Notes: generated by a model from the sequence alone, not told the origin. Counted from the first letter of the stretch, positions 16,169 through 24,667 are shown. The stretch is DNA of 64,000 bases from Pontibacter sp. HSC-14F20 (GCF_019599265.1 NZ_JAHZTC010000006.1:124001-188000), one strand, 5' to 3'. Numbers and translations: made by a program.

Positions 16169-17317
16169 ATGAAGGCGAAGGATTTACTGGCATTTATCCC
16201 TGACCAGGACCTTTCTCAGCTGGCGGCCCGGACGCGGGTGGACCACCAGGTCAAGAAGCTCAGCGGGCGGGTGATGTTCCAACTGCTGCTGCTCTCGCTG
16301 TTGGAGGGGGGCCGGGCGAGCCTTCGGGTGATGGAGGAGCTCTACTGCTCTATGCAGTTCCGGACCCTGGCCGATGTGGGGCAGGGGCAGACCACACGCC
16401 ACAACTCCATCCGGGACCGGATCGTGACCATGCGGCCCGACTTCTTCCGGGCCATCTTCGAGCTGCTCTTCAAGCGCTTCAACCGCCTGCTGGGCGAGCA
16501 GCATGCGCTCGTGCGCTACGACTCCACCCTGATCGCCGTCTCGGCCCGGCTGGTGGCCTGGAGCATGCGCACACGCTCGGGCAGCAAGCAGAGCTGCCAG
16601 CTCAAGTGCACCCTGGCCATGAAAGGCAGCCTGCCCTGCCAGGTGCGCGTGTTCACCAACCGCCAGGCCCTGAGCGAGGACTGCGCCCTGCCTGAGACGA
16701 TCCTCTCGGAGGAGATCTCCCGCTCGGGCATCGTCGTCTTCGAGCGGGGCGTGCAGTCGCGCAAAGCCCTCAAGGAGCTCGACGAGCGGGGCCGCCTCTT
16801 TGTCACGCGCTGCAAGGTGGGCTCCCACTGCATCGAGCAGGAGCTGCTGGCCGTGGGGCAGCGGCCCGGGGGGACGACCCTCACCGTGCTGAGCGATGCC
16901 TGGGTGAGCTTCCGGGAAAAGCCCGGAAGCTACCTCGAAAAGCCCCTGCGCCTGGTCAAGGCCACCCTGGAATCGGGGGAGCAGATCTGGTTTGTCACCA
17001 ACATCGCCTGGCTGGATGCCTACCAGGTAGCGGCTATCTACAGGGAGCGCTGGCAGATCGAGGTGCTCATCAAGTTCTTAAAACAGCACCTGCAGCTCGA
17101 GCACCTGGTCACCCGCAACGAGAACGGCATTCAGGTCATGCGCTACATGACCCTGATCGTGGCCCTGCTGCTCATCGTCTACCGCAAGCTCAACAAGCTC
17201 GACAGCGACCGTCGCGCCAAACTGCGCTTTGCACAGGAGCTGGACGTGGAGGTGGTGAGGCAAATCGTGCTGCTCTGCGGGGGAGACCCCGCTAAAATGG
17301 AGAAATTCGTCACCTGA
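16169..17317 (+). CDS. IS4-family DDE transposase (second catalytic Asp replaced by Glu)
   Basis: A 382-residue transposase. The first catalytic Asp is D118 in VRYDSTLI. The C-terminal signature Y-(2)-R-(3)-E-(6)-K is complete: Y291, R294, E298 and K305 in YRERWQIEVLIKFLK. At the second acidic position, where family members normally read FDRG, this copy reads FERG (E192), encoded GAG. That is a conservative change but could lower or abolish strand transfer. Start choice: the ATG at 16169 is preceded by a strong Shine-Dalgarno. A long opposite-strand open frame over its 5' half is a shadow caused by high GC. Confidence 0.93.
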   Translation: MKAKDLLAFIPDQDLSQLAARTRVDHQVKKLSGRVMFQLLLLSLLEGGRASLRVMEELYCSMQFRTLADVGQGQTTRHNSIRDRIVTMRPDFFRAIFELLFKRFNRLLGEQHALVRYDSTLIAVSARLVAWSMRTRSGSKQSCQLKCTLAMKGSLPCQVRVFTNRQALSEDCALPETILSEEISRSGIVVFERGVQSRKALKELDERGRLFVTRCKVGSHCIEQELLAVGQRPGGTTLTVLSDAWVSFREKPGSYLEKPLRLVKATLESGEQIWFVTNIAWLDAYQVAAIYRERWQIEVLIKFLKQHLQLEHLVTRNENGIQVMRYMTLIVALLLIVYRKLNKLDSDRRAKLRFAQELDVEVVRQIVLLCGGDPAKMEKFVT

Positions 17318-17346
17318 ACACGTTTCGAACAGTAGTGGCCCCTACC

Positions 17347-17586
17347 CCCACTCGCTGAACGCTCTTGACAGGGGGACCCCTTCACCCCCAACAGTGGAGT
17401 GTCAAAAGGTGCACCTGGCTGAGCTATACCTTCGTAGCTAGTGTGCAAGTTACTCTTGCTATACCTGCCGACGGTAGTTTACTAAAACGCTTATACCTCT
17501 GAGATGGTAGCTACAGAAATTCCCCCTCCTGTCTTGAGGGTAGAGGACCTCTACAAAAGGAGGGGGCTAGGGGAGGTGAAAATTCC
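17347..17586. repeat. Intergenic stretch with C-rich/G-rich palindromic debris
   Basis: 240 bp without a gene. At 17521-17575 runs of CCCCCTCCT and AGGAGGGGG form an imperfect palindrome of a type often scattered between genes in Bacteroidota; related pieces appear at 62750-62885. Two CTATACCT words lie at about 17424 and 17459. Nothing here looks coding. Confidence 0.5.
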
Positions 17587-18903
17587 TTACCTCACTAATG
17601 CCTTATCAACTCGCAGTGGCGTATCCTCTCCGGAAACGATGCCCTGTGCGGCAAGCGCAATGGCGCGGATCATGCTGGTGAAATGGGGCATATCCAACAG
17701 TTCGAACTCATCCTTCACAGTGTGGTAAGTCTTGTCCTGATCGATTTGCACCGATGAAATGGTATGCGCCGGCACACCTAGGCGGGCCAGGGTGGCATTG
17801 TCGGAACGGTAGAACAGATTTTGCTCCGGGTATGGGTCGGGGTGGATGCTGTAAGTGGTGCCTTCGAGGCGCTTCTGCATCATTTTGCCTAAATCAGATT
17901 TTTCGTAACCAGTCAGGTAAGCACTGTTCGGGCCGAATTTAGACGGTTTGCCTACCATTTCGATATTGAACATGGCCACAATCTGGTCAGGGTTGAGTTG
18001 CTCGGAAAAGTAGCGGGAACCATGTCCGCCGATCTCTTCGGCAGTGAAAGCGGCGAAGATCAGGGTGCGCTCGGGTTGTGGCTGCTCTTTGTAGTAGCGG
18101 GCCAGCATCATCATGGCTGTGGTACCGGATGCATCATCGTCGGCGCCGTTGGCAATGCTGTCGCCGTCAATGGTCTTATGAAAGCCGATATGGTCGTAGT
18201 GACCGGAAAAAACCACAAATTCGTTTTTGCGCTTGCCCTCGATCATACCCACTACATTAGAGAGCGACAGTTTTTCGACTTTGTTGGCAAACTTCACTTC
18301 GTACTTCTTGGGGACTGCCTGATCGGTGAGCACGTATACCTTGCTGGCGCCGGTACCTATCTCTTTCTTCACCCCGCCTCTCGCAAAATAACCTTGGTAG
18401 TTGGCAAAAGCTTCGGCATGACTAGGGTGAACAAGCACGATCGCGTCCTGCTCTTCTGCATTTGCTTTTCCGAAAGCAGCTCTGAAATTCTCACCTTCCG
18501 GAATGGTGATGATGTTGACCTTGTTTTTATGTTTCCAGTTAAAGGCTTCCTGCGCCGTGTTGACAAACAGGTGCTCCGGTGCAATTTTCTTTTTACCCAA
18601 TGTTACTTCTGTCTGGTTGGGCGTGAGGCGGTGCATATAAAAAGTTTGCCGGTAGGAAGGCGACTGACTGGAACTATTGCCATTGAGTGGCACAAGCCCG
18701 GCTGTGTGGAATTCGGACTCAATAAAATCAGCGGCTTTTTCTATACCTGTCGAGAAGACGGCGCGGCCCTGCATGTCGTCGTGGCTGAGGGTCTGCAGCA
18801 TGCGCGTAGCCTCTTGTTGGTTGATGACAGAGAGATCCTGCGCCGAGAGCGAAGCACCGAGCAAGAGAGAGAAGGCAGTAGCAAATAGCTTTTGGCGTGT
18901 CAT
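17587..18903 (-). CDS. Secreted M28 family zinc aminopeptidase
   Basis: A 438-residue exported metallopeptidase. It has a signal peptide (MTRQKLFATAFSLLLGASLSAQ). The M28 two-zinc site is visible in SGHYDHIGFH (His), NGADDDASGTTAMM (bridging Asp), FAAFTAEEIGGHGS (catalytic Glu and zinc Glu) and a later Asp/His near the C-terminus (AHTISSVQIDQDKTYH). The middle part, about residues 110-200, would hold a PA-like insertion. There is no T9SS sorting domain, so it is likely periplasmic or loosely attached. It is divergent from the AI-2E family gene and downstream of the IS. Confidence 0.92.
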   Translation of the reverse strand: MTRQKLFATAFSLLLGASLSAQDLSVINQQEATRMLQTLSHDDMQGRAVFSTGIEKAADFIESEFHTAGLVPLNGNSSSQSPSYRQTFYMHRLTPNQTEVTLGKKKIAPEHLFVNTAQEAFNWKHKNKVNIITIPEGENFRAAFGKANAEEQDAIVLVHPSHAEAFANYQGYFARGGVKKEIGTGASKVYVLTDQAVPKKYEVKFANKVEKLSLSNVVGMIEGKRKNEFVVFSGHYDHIGFHKTIDGDSIANGADDDASGTTAMMMLARYYKEQPQPERTLIFAAFTAEEIGGHGSRYFSEQLNPDQIVAMFNIEMVGKPSKFGPNSAYLTGYEKSDLGKMMQKRLEGTTYSIHPDPYPEQNLFYRSDNATLARLGVPAHTISSVQIDQDKTYHTVKDEFELLDMPHFTSMIRAIALAAQGIVSGEDTPLRVDKALVR

Positions 18904-19013
18904 AGGTATAGCGATGTATACGATTAGGATTTTGATGTTTTTTTGGAAATATTGTCAGGATAATTGCTGCTACGCCGCGCATCGACGCAAACAGCAACCC
19001 AATATAGCGAAAT

Positions 19014-20117
19014 ATGGAAAAGAGCTCCAAAGTAAACTGGCTAAAGTTACTACAATACATGTTGTTGGTGTCGGCTTTGCTCTATTTCGGACGCACACTC
19101 TTTGTTCCGCTAAGCTTTTCGCTCCTCATCAGCTTTATTCTATATCCTGTGGTGAAGTGGCTGGAAGACCGTAGCTGGAGCCGCTGGAGCGCAATATTAC
19201 TGTGTCTCCTGACGATGCTGTTGGTAATGGGCGCATTGAGCTGGCTGCTGGTCCGGCAAATGATCAGTTTCGGGCAGGAGTGGCCTATGTTGCAGGAAAA
19301 ACTGCTACAGGCCTGGCAGCAGTTTGAGCTATACCTGGAGCACCAGTTTGGTGTAAACGATGTGCAGCGCAGCAACTGGATGGAAGGGCTTGTAAAAGAT
19401 GCGACCTCCACTGTGCTGAATGTGGTGCGGGGCGTGCTGTATGCTTCTGTGACCACGGTCGTACTTTTCCTGCTGATCCCTCTCTATGCGGCGCTTATTT
19501 TGTATAACCGCGAACAGTTGGCGGCAGCGCTTTTCTCGATGTTTCCGCAGGCAGAGCACGGCAAGATCCGGAGCATTCTGCACGAAACCATCACGACCTA
19601 TTACAATTTTATCAAAGGGATGATCATTGTGTATGCAGTGGTGGGCCTGCTGAACAGTGTCGGGCTGCTGCTGCTAGGTATACCGCATGCTGTTTTCTTT
19701 GGTATTGTGGCCTCTATCCTCACATTTATACCTTATGTGGGCATCTCCATTGGCGCAATTTTACCCATGGCCGTGGCCTGGATCACTTACGATTCGGTGT
19801 GGTACCCGATTGGGGTGATTATAGTATTTACTGTGGTGCAGTACCTGGAGGCGAACCTGATTTTTCCACTGGCCGTGAGCTTCCGGTTGCAGGTGAACAT
19901 GCTCTTTACCTTGCTGGCCATTGTGGCGGGAGGCATTCTGTGGGGAGCATCCGGCATGATTCTGTTTGTTCCCTTCGTCGCCATTCTCAAACTTATCGCC
20001 GACAAGCACGAGGAGCTGCGGCCGGTGTCGCTGCTGCTGGGGACAGGTATAGCGCCTGCCACGCCCGAACCGAAACCAAAAATTAAGATCGGTCGTTTTC
20101 GCCGCGGTCAGGATTAG
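19014..20117 (+). CDS. AI-2E family transporter (TqsA/PerM-like permease)
   Basis: A 367-residue inner-membrane protein with about eight hydrophobic helices. It has the family arrangement: N-terminal helices (LLVSALLYFGRTLFVPLSFS), a soluble middle with amphipathic segments, and the conserved C-terminal half with FIPYVGISIGAILPM, QYLEANLIFPLAVSF and ILWGASGMILFVPFVAILK. Named after TqsA, the family includes Na+(Li+)/H+ antiporters and permeases of unknown cargo, so autoinducer transport should not be assumed. Its last 35 bp overlap the 3' end of the acetyltransferase gene on the other strand. Confidence 0.9.
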   Translation: MEKSSKVNWLKLLQYMLLVSALLYFGRTLFVPLSFSLLISFILYPVVKWLEDRSWSRWSAILLCLLTMLLVMGALSWLLVRQMISFGQEWPMLQEKLLQAWQQFELYLEHQFGVNDVQRSNWMEGLVKDATSTVLNVVRGVLYASVTTVVLFLLIPLYAALILYNREQLAAALFSMFPQAEHGKIRSILHETITTYYNFIKGMIIVYAVVGLLNSVGLLLLGIPHAVFFGIVASILTFIPYVGISIGAILPMAVAWITYDSVWYPIGVIIVFTVVQYLEANLIFPLAVSFRLQVNMLFTLLAIVAGGILWGASGMILFVPFVAILKLIADKHEELRPVSLLLGTGIAPATPEPKPKIKIGRFRRGQD

Positions 20118-20679
20118 TTTCTTTCTCCAGCCACTCCCGTTTCAGTAAACTGTATACCTCCAGGTCGATAAAACGGCCTTGCAGCCATTCGCCGGCGCGT
20201 TCTATACCTTCCAGTTTGAAGCCCAGCCGCTGCGGAATGTGGCTGCTTTTGCTGTTTCCCACGCCCACTTTTATCTGGATGCGGTTCATGCCCATTTGCT
20301 CAAAAGCCTGTGCTATTAAGGCGCTGCAACTCCGGATCATGATGCCCTTCTTTTGGAATTCCTCGCCCAGCCAATAACCGATCTCCAGCTTACAGTTCAC
20401 CCGGTCAATGGTTTTGTACCCAATGATGCCGGCCACTTCGTCCTGAAACCGGATGATGTATACCTGATCCTGGAAGTTGCCGGGAGCAGTGACGCTTCGC
20501 AGGAAAAGGGTGGTGTCGCTTGCAGAGAAACTATTGTCAATAAACGGCAGCCACTCCCGCAGGTATAGCCGGCCCTTATCAATCAGTTGGTAGAGGGCCG
20601 GGGCATCGCTCACCTGGGCTTCGTACAGGCTTATACCTGAGGCTACGATCAGGGGGTGTGTTGCTGGGGCAGATCTCAT
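20083..20679 (-). CDS. GNAT family N-acetyltransferase (RimJ/RimL-like)
   Basis: A 198-residue acetyl-CoA-dependent acetyltransferase of the ribosomal-protein-serine acetyltransferase type. Motifs are VAGIIGYKTIDRVNCKLEIGYWL (in two parts), the CoA-binding EEFQKKGIMIRSCSALIAQAF region, and the C-terminal RIQIKVGVGNSKSSHIPQRLGF and LEGIERAGEWLQGRFIDLEVYSLLKREW. Note that the usual Gly-rich loop Q-x-x-G-x-G/A is only partly kept (FQKKGIMIRS). The substrate is unknown. It overlaps the AI-2E family gene tail to tail by 35 bp. Confidence 0.9.
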   Translation of the reverse strand: MRSAPATHPLIVASGISLYEAQVSDAPALYQLIDKGRLYLREWLPFIDNSFSASDTTLFLRSVTAPGNFQDQVYIIRFQDEVAGIIGYKTIDRVNCKLEIGYWLGEEFQKKGIMIRSCSALIAQAFEQMGMNRIQIKVGVGNSKSSHIPQRLGFKLEGIERAGEWLQGRFIDLEVYSLLKREWLEKETNPDRGENDRS

Positions 20680-20780
20680 GGTATGGCGGGTTAGTACTGC
20701 AAAAATTCAAAAAGAGAAATTCTAAACATAAGTTCCAATATATCAGTTAAATAGCTTATGCTGGGCACTGTCGCTCTATT

Positions 20781-21407
20781 ATGAACGCATATATTGTAGA
20801 CAAGATTATGAAAAATACGCTACTGTTTCTGCTTTTTTTAGGCATCACTTTTACAGCCTCAGCACAAGAGACTAATATTGATCTGGGTGCAAGGATAGGG
20901 TTTAATGTTTCCAACATCAGCAGCGATCCTAGTTTGCTGGAGGAATCATCTGAACTGGGAACGGAGTTTGGGGTCTTCGCCCGTATCGGGAATCGCTTTT
21001 ATGTGCAGCCTGGTGTCGACTTTGTGAATAATAAAGTAAATATGCAGCGCAAAGTGCAGCCACGCGCTGGCGAAAGTGATGATGTGCGTTTCCGCTATTT
21101 CCGGGCGCCGGTGCTGTTGGGTTGGGAAAGTGACTATAAGAACCGGAGAGGCGGCTCTACCCCGTTCCGGGTGATGGTGGGCCCTTCTTTTGCCTACAAC
21201 ATCGGGGTGAGCGACAATAACCTGGACGTGCGACGCCGTGATGTACGCAATGCCCAGTTTGCGCTGCACGGTGGTGTGGGGATCACATTTCTTCGCTTCG
21301 TCGAGCTGGACCTGATGTATAATCACGGACTCACTACTGTGTTCAATGATAGCGGTTCCGATGGTAAGTTCAGAAATTTCTCGCTAACCGTGGGCTTTAG
21401 TATCTAG
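20781..21407 (+). CDS. Outer-membrane beta-barrel protein (PorT-like porin family)
   Basis: A 208-residue predicted outer-membrane protein. After a signal peptide (MKNTLLFLLFLGITFTASAQ), the sequence alternates polar and hydrophobic residues in short strands, such as IDLGARIGFNVSNI, FGVFARIGNRFYVQPGVDFV and VELDLMYNHGLTTVF. It ends in an aromatic/hydrophobic strand (FSLTVGFSI), typical of an eight-stranded barrel recognised by the BAM complex. The ATG at 20808, directly before the signal peptide, is the more likely start, leaving 199 residues. It is the general PorT/OMP_b-brl_2 type and not necessarily the T9SS protein PorT itself. Confidence 0.82.
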   Translation: MNAYIVDKIMKNTLLFLLFLGITFTASAQETNIDLGARIGFNVSNISSDPSLLEESSELGTEFGVFARIGNRFYVQPGVDFVNNKVNMQRKVQPRAGESDDVRFRYFRAPVLLGWESDYKNRRGGSTPFRVMVGPSFAYNIGVSDNNLDVRRRDVRNAQFALHGGVGITFLRFVELDLMYNHGLTTVFNDSGSDGKFRNFSLTVGFSI

Positions 21408-21429
21408 AAGCTTACGTACAAGATTCCCT

Positions 21430-21486
21430 AAAAACTCAAAAGCCTGAAGGAGCTGCTACTGTCTCTTTCAGGCTTTTGGGTTTTTA
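21430..21486. terminator. Bidirectional terminator between convergent genes
   Basis: A 19-bp stem with one G-T style mismatch (21430-21448 with 21467-21485, AAAAACTCAAAAGCCTGAA) and an 18-nt loop; T-runs are supplied by the stem ends on both strands. It lies between the barrel-protein gene and the NYN gene. Confidence 0.8.
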
Positions 21487-21501
21487 GGTATAGCCGATTG
21501 C

Positions 21502-22326
21502 TTAGTTACGTTCGCTGCGTTCTTCTCTAACCGGTGCGGCCTCTTTTACTTTGGCGGGTTTGCGCCTTTTCTCCGGGCTTCGGCGCTTCACATATACCGC
21601 CGACGAACCTTTGTCATCTTCTTTGCGGATCGTAAACAAGTCTTTGTGCGCTTTGATGAGTTGAATCAACTGGCTATACCCGAAAGTGCGCGGGTCAAAG
21701 GCCGGGTCCAGGGTGCGCAGGCTTGTGCCTATACCTCCCAAATGTGCCCAACCGTCTTCGCCTACAGCCATTGTAAAAGCCTCTTTCAGCATCGGAACGG
21801 GGTTTGGACGGGCGCTCTCCTGTCCGTTAGGTGCGGTTTTGTCTGCCGCAGCTATCTGTTTATCGTCGATGTCGTCGGTCAGGTTTTCTGTGTAGATAAA
21901 GATATTACAGGCGTTCACAAAAGGCTTGGGTGTTTTGCGCTGCCCGATTCCCATCACAAAGATCCCAGCCTCTCGGATGCGGGTTGCCAGTCGGGTATAA
22001 TCGCTGTCCGACGACACAATGCAGAAGCCATCCACCAGGTGACTGTGCAGCAAGTCCATGGCGTCGATGATCATGGCACTGTCGGTAGCGTTTTTGCCCA
22101 CAGTATAGCGGAACTGCTGGATGGGCTGTATCGCGTGGTTGTTCAGGCATTCTTTCCAGCCGTTCATTTGTGGAGTGGTCCAGTCGCCGTAAATGCGGCG
22201 GATGGTAGTTTGTCCGTATTTGCCTGCTTCGGCCAGTATTTTGACGATAAGGGTCGGTTGCGCGTTGTCGCCATCTATTAGCATGGCCATGCGCTGTTGT
22301 TTTTTCTCGTTGAAGGGTTTGCTCAT
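21502..22326 (-). CDS. NYN-domain ribonuclease-like protein with OST-HTH/LOTUS domain
   Basis: A 274-residue cytoplasmic protein. Residues 12 to about 155 are a NYN (PIN-like, LabA/DUF88) domain with the acidic metal site in AMLIDGDNAQ, TDSAMIIDAMDLLHS and CIVSSDSDYTRLATRIREAG (final Asp cluster). Residues about 190-245 are an OST-HTH/LOTUS-type winged helix (VPMLKEAFTMAV..WAHLGGIGTSLRTLDPAFDPRTFG), followed by a basic tail rich in Lys and Arg that could bind RNA. The architecture predicts a single-stranded RNA nuclease guided or recruited by its LOTUS domain. The function in bacteria is unknown. It is monocistronic. Confidence 0.88.
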   Translation of the reverse strand: MSKPFNEKKQQRMAMLIDGDNAQPTLIVKILAEAGKYGQTTIRRIYGDWTTPQMNGWKECLNNHAIQPIQQFRYTVGKNATDSAMIIDAMDLLHSHLVDGFCIVSSDSDYTRLATRIREAGIFVMGIGQRKTPKPFVNACNIFIYTENLTDDIDDKQIAAADKTAPNGQESARPNPVPMLKEAFTMAVGEDGWAHLGGIGTSLRTLDPAFDPRTFGYSQLIQLIKAHKDLFTIRKEDDKGSSAVYVKRRSPEKRRKPAKVKEAAPVREERSERN

Positions 22327-22581
22327 AAAATGATTTGCGCCGGGTTTTGTTGCCCTATACGCGCTGAATTTGTTTTGTTATACTTCTGAAATGAAGATGG
22401 GTTGTTAGAAGGTAGGGAATTCCCTATATAAGAGGAGATTGAGTATATTGTGATGTAATTTAAGGATTTTAAATTTAGAAAGGATGGATAGGGGAGATTA
22501 GTTTAGCCTGAGGTATGCCACTCACGCTGAGTTCATCTATAATAGAGCCTAAATTGTTACCATACTAGAAGAGAGAAACCA

Positions 22582-23619
22582 ATGCACAGACTAATTCTAC
22601 TTTTGCTGACAGCCACCGCATTCTCTTGCACCAAAAAAATAAGTAGCCCAGATCAATTGGTGTTCCACAGGATGGCGTATGTATACAGCCTTAAACCTCC
22701 CATAGCAAAAGAGATTTGGCTAAGCTTCGATGAAAAGCAGTATGATGTTCCGCTAATTTACTATACCGATTCCTCCTCCTTTATAGCCAACCCCACTAAT
22801 AAGTTCTTGAAAATTTACAACCCAACACAAGTTTTCCAGAACAGCGATTTGAAGGTATACAAAACTGCAACCCGTCTCGATAGTATTCCCTTTCATATGG
22901 CCGTGAATTTTACATTTGGCGATTCTAGCGGGTACGATAATTATGCGCCCTTTATGCATTGCAGCAGCTTGGAGGAAACAGGGAAGGTCGTGAAGGACGT
23001 GGCTACAACAGAGGTATGGGTAACGATGGTAGTGCATGAATACTTTCATGGGTTTCAGTTCCAGCACAAAAATTATCTCCAATATTTTGCGGATAGCATA
23101 GCTACATTCCAGAAACATAAACTTAAAGAATTGTACAACGATCATACCTGGTTCAAACAAGGTATAGACAGAGAAAACGACCTGTTACTAAAAGCTTTAG
23201 AGGCTGACGATCGAGAAGAAACCAGAAGGTTAATTGCAACTTTCTTTGAAGAGCGAGAAAAACGAAGAAATGAAACTTCTCAGAAACTCAATCTTGCTAT
23301 TGCAGCGTATGAAAAGACGTACGAGACGCTAGAGGGTACGGCAAGGTATGTAGAACAGAAGCTCTACGAAAAGTTTTCTCATAAGCATCCCGACGCTACA
23401 TTACAAAAGTCAGACTCAGCTTATCATGCTTACAACTCTTTCAAAGTCTATAAGTTGGAGAAGGATGAATGGCTATACCTGACGCCAAAGTCTGGAGTGT
23501 ATTTTTATGCTACGGGCTTTAACATGACAAGGCTTTTCGATAAGCTGAATGTACGCTATAAGGACAGGCTTTTTAAAGAAAACCATCTGTCATTAGAAGA
23601 TATACTTAGGACAATTTAG
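22582..23619 (+). CDS. Putative lipoprotein metallopeptidase with HExxH motif
   Basis: I do not recognise a named family. It is 345 residues. The N-terminus MHRLILLLLTATAFSC is a lipoprotein signal with Cys16. A VVHEYFHGFQFQ segment gives a zincin motif H152-E153-x-x-H156 in a hydrophobic helix, and E251 in EGTARYVE about 95 residues later could be the third zinc ligand, as in gluzincins. Between them lies a highly charged helical stretch (about 176-245). The gene is AT-richer than its neighbours and is preceded by a 255-bp AT-rich spacer, so it may have been acquired. Peptidase activity is inference from the motif alone. Confidence 0.6.
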   Translation: MHRLILLLLTATAFSCTKKISSPDQLVFHRMAYVYSLKPPIAKEIWLSFDEKQYDVPLIYYTDSSSFIANPTNKFLKIYNPTQVFQNSDLKVYKTATRLDSIPFHMAVNFTFGDSSGYDNYAPFMHCSSLEETGKVVKDVATTEVWVTMVVHEYFHGFQFQHKNYLQYFADSIATFQKHKLKELYNDHTWFKQGIDRENDLLLKALEADDREETRRLIATFFEEREKRRNETSQKLNLAIAAYEKTYETLEGTARYVEQKLYEKFSHKHPDATLQKSDSAYHAYNSFKVYKLEKDEWLYLTPKSGVYFYATGFNMTRLFDKLNVRYKDRLFKENHLSLEDILRTI

Positions 23620-23671
23620 AGGTACCAACAGCTTCAGCTAAAACTCAATCCTTCAAAACCATGTACTTCCC

Positions 23672-24667
23672 ATGAATAAATTATTCTCCATTCTAACCCT
23701 CCTTCTCACCGTGACACATTTTTCAGCACAGGCGCAGGTGTTTAAAAGTGAAGAACCCCTGGCCCATACCTATTCAATTGTAGCCCGCGACGCGAAGACC
23801 GGCGAGATGGCCGTTGGCGTGCAAAGCCACTGGTTTTCGGTGGGCACCGCTGTGCCCTGGGTAGAGGCTGGCGTGGGCGTGGTGGCAACGCAGTCTTTTA
23901 CGAATAAGTCTTTTGGCTTGCGTGGACTTGCTTTGCTGAAAGAAGGGAAGTTGCCGCAAGAGGCGCTGGATATTTTGCTTTCCGATGACGAAGGCCGCGA
24001 AGTGCGGCAGGTATCTATACTGGATGCGCAGGGCCGCGTGGCGACCCATACAGGCAAGCAGTGCATCCGCTATGCTGGTCACATTACAGGCACAAATTTC
24101 TCGGTGCAGGCCAACATGATGCTCACCGACAAGGTATGGCCGGCCATGGCGAAGGCTTTCGAGACGAGTGCAGGAAAGCCGCTGGCCGAGCGGGTATTGC
24201 TTGCCATGCAGGCAGCTGAGCGGGAGGGAGGCGATATTCGCGGTAAGCAGTCGGCGGCGCTGGTCGTGGTGCGTGGCAAAGCTACTGGTCAGCCCTGGGA
24301 CGATAAAACCATCGACTTGCGGGTGGATGACCACGAGAAACCACTGGACGAACTGGCGCGACTCCTCAAGGTATACCGCGCCTACGAGCACATGAACAAC
24401 GGCGACCTGGCTGTGGAAAAAGGACAGATGGAAAAAGCCATGCAGGAATATGGCAAAGCCGAAGCTATGTTCCCGGACAACCTCGAAATGAAGTACTGGC
24501 ATGCCATTGGGCTAGCCAACAACGGCGACATCAGCGGGGCCACCAAAATCCTGAGAGAGGTATACAAAAAAGATAAAAACTGGAAAGAGCTGACAGAACG
24601 CTTACCGGAAGTCGGCTTGCTCACCCTGAGCCCGCAGGATTTGCAGAAGGTGTTGCAGGTGAAGTAG
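23672..24667 (+). CDS. Secreted DUF1028 protein (Ntn-hydrolase-like)
   Basis: A 331-residue exported protein. It has a signal peptide (MNKLFSILTLLLTVTHFSAQAQ), then a DUF1028 domain at about residues 30-225: HTYSIVARDAKTGEMAVGVQSHW, GVGVVATQSFTNKSFG, and a later VQANMMLTDKVWPAMAKAFE segment. DUF1028 has an Ntn-hydrolase fold but no firmly established substrate. The C-terminal 100 residues (LLKVYRAYEHMNNGDLAVEKG and following) look like TPR-type helical repeats. It is followed 103 bp later by a carboxypeptidase Q-like gene on the same strand, which fits joint use of peptides or amides outside the cytoplasm. Confidence 0.88.
   Translation: MNKLFSILTLLLTVTHFSAQAQVFKSEEPLAHTYSIVARDAKTGEMAVGVQSHWFSVGTAVPWVEAGVGVVATQSFTNKSFGLRGLALLKEGKLPQEALDILLSDDEGREVRQVSILDAQGRVATHTGKQCIRYAGHITGTNFSVQANMMLTDKVWPAMAKAFETSAGKPLAERVLLAMQAAEREGGDIRGKQSAALVVVRGKATGQPWDDKTIDLRVDDHEKPLDELARLLKVYRAYEHMNNGDLAVEKGQMEKAMQEYGKAEAMFPDNLEMKYWHAIGLANNGDISGATKILREVYKKDKNWKELTERLPEVGLLTLSPQDLQKVLQVK

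Larger units (their letters stand above)
16096..17346 (+). mobile_element. Complete IS4-family insertion sequence with target site duplication
   Basis: The element spans 16105-17337 (1,233 bp) with perfect 16-bp terminal inverted repeats (CACTACTGTTCGAAAC at 16105-16120, its complement at 17322-17337). It is flanked by a perfect 9-bp direct repeat GCCCCTACC (16096-16104 and 17338-17346), the target duplication. Size, duplication length and a single 382-residue transposase fit the IS4 family. It is clearly richer in GC than its surroundings. Intact ends and an identical duplication point to a recent insertion. Confidence 0.93.

Noticed and set aside
16184-16828. Minus-strand frame of 214 codons, His/Ala/Glu-rich
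   Set aside because: Antisense shadow of the GC-rich transposase gene.
17998-18888. Plus-strand frame of 296 codons
   Set aside because: Antisense to the M28 peptidase, whose zinc motifs are intact; no domain on the plus strand.
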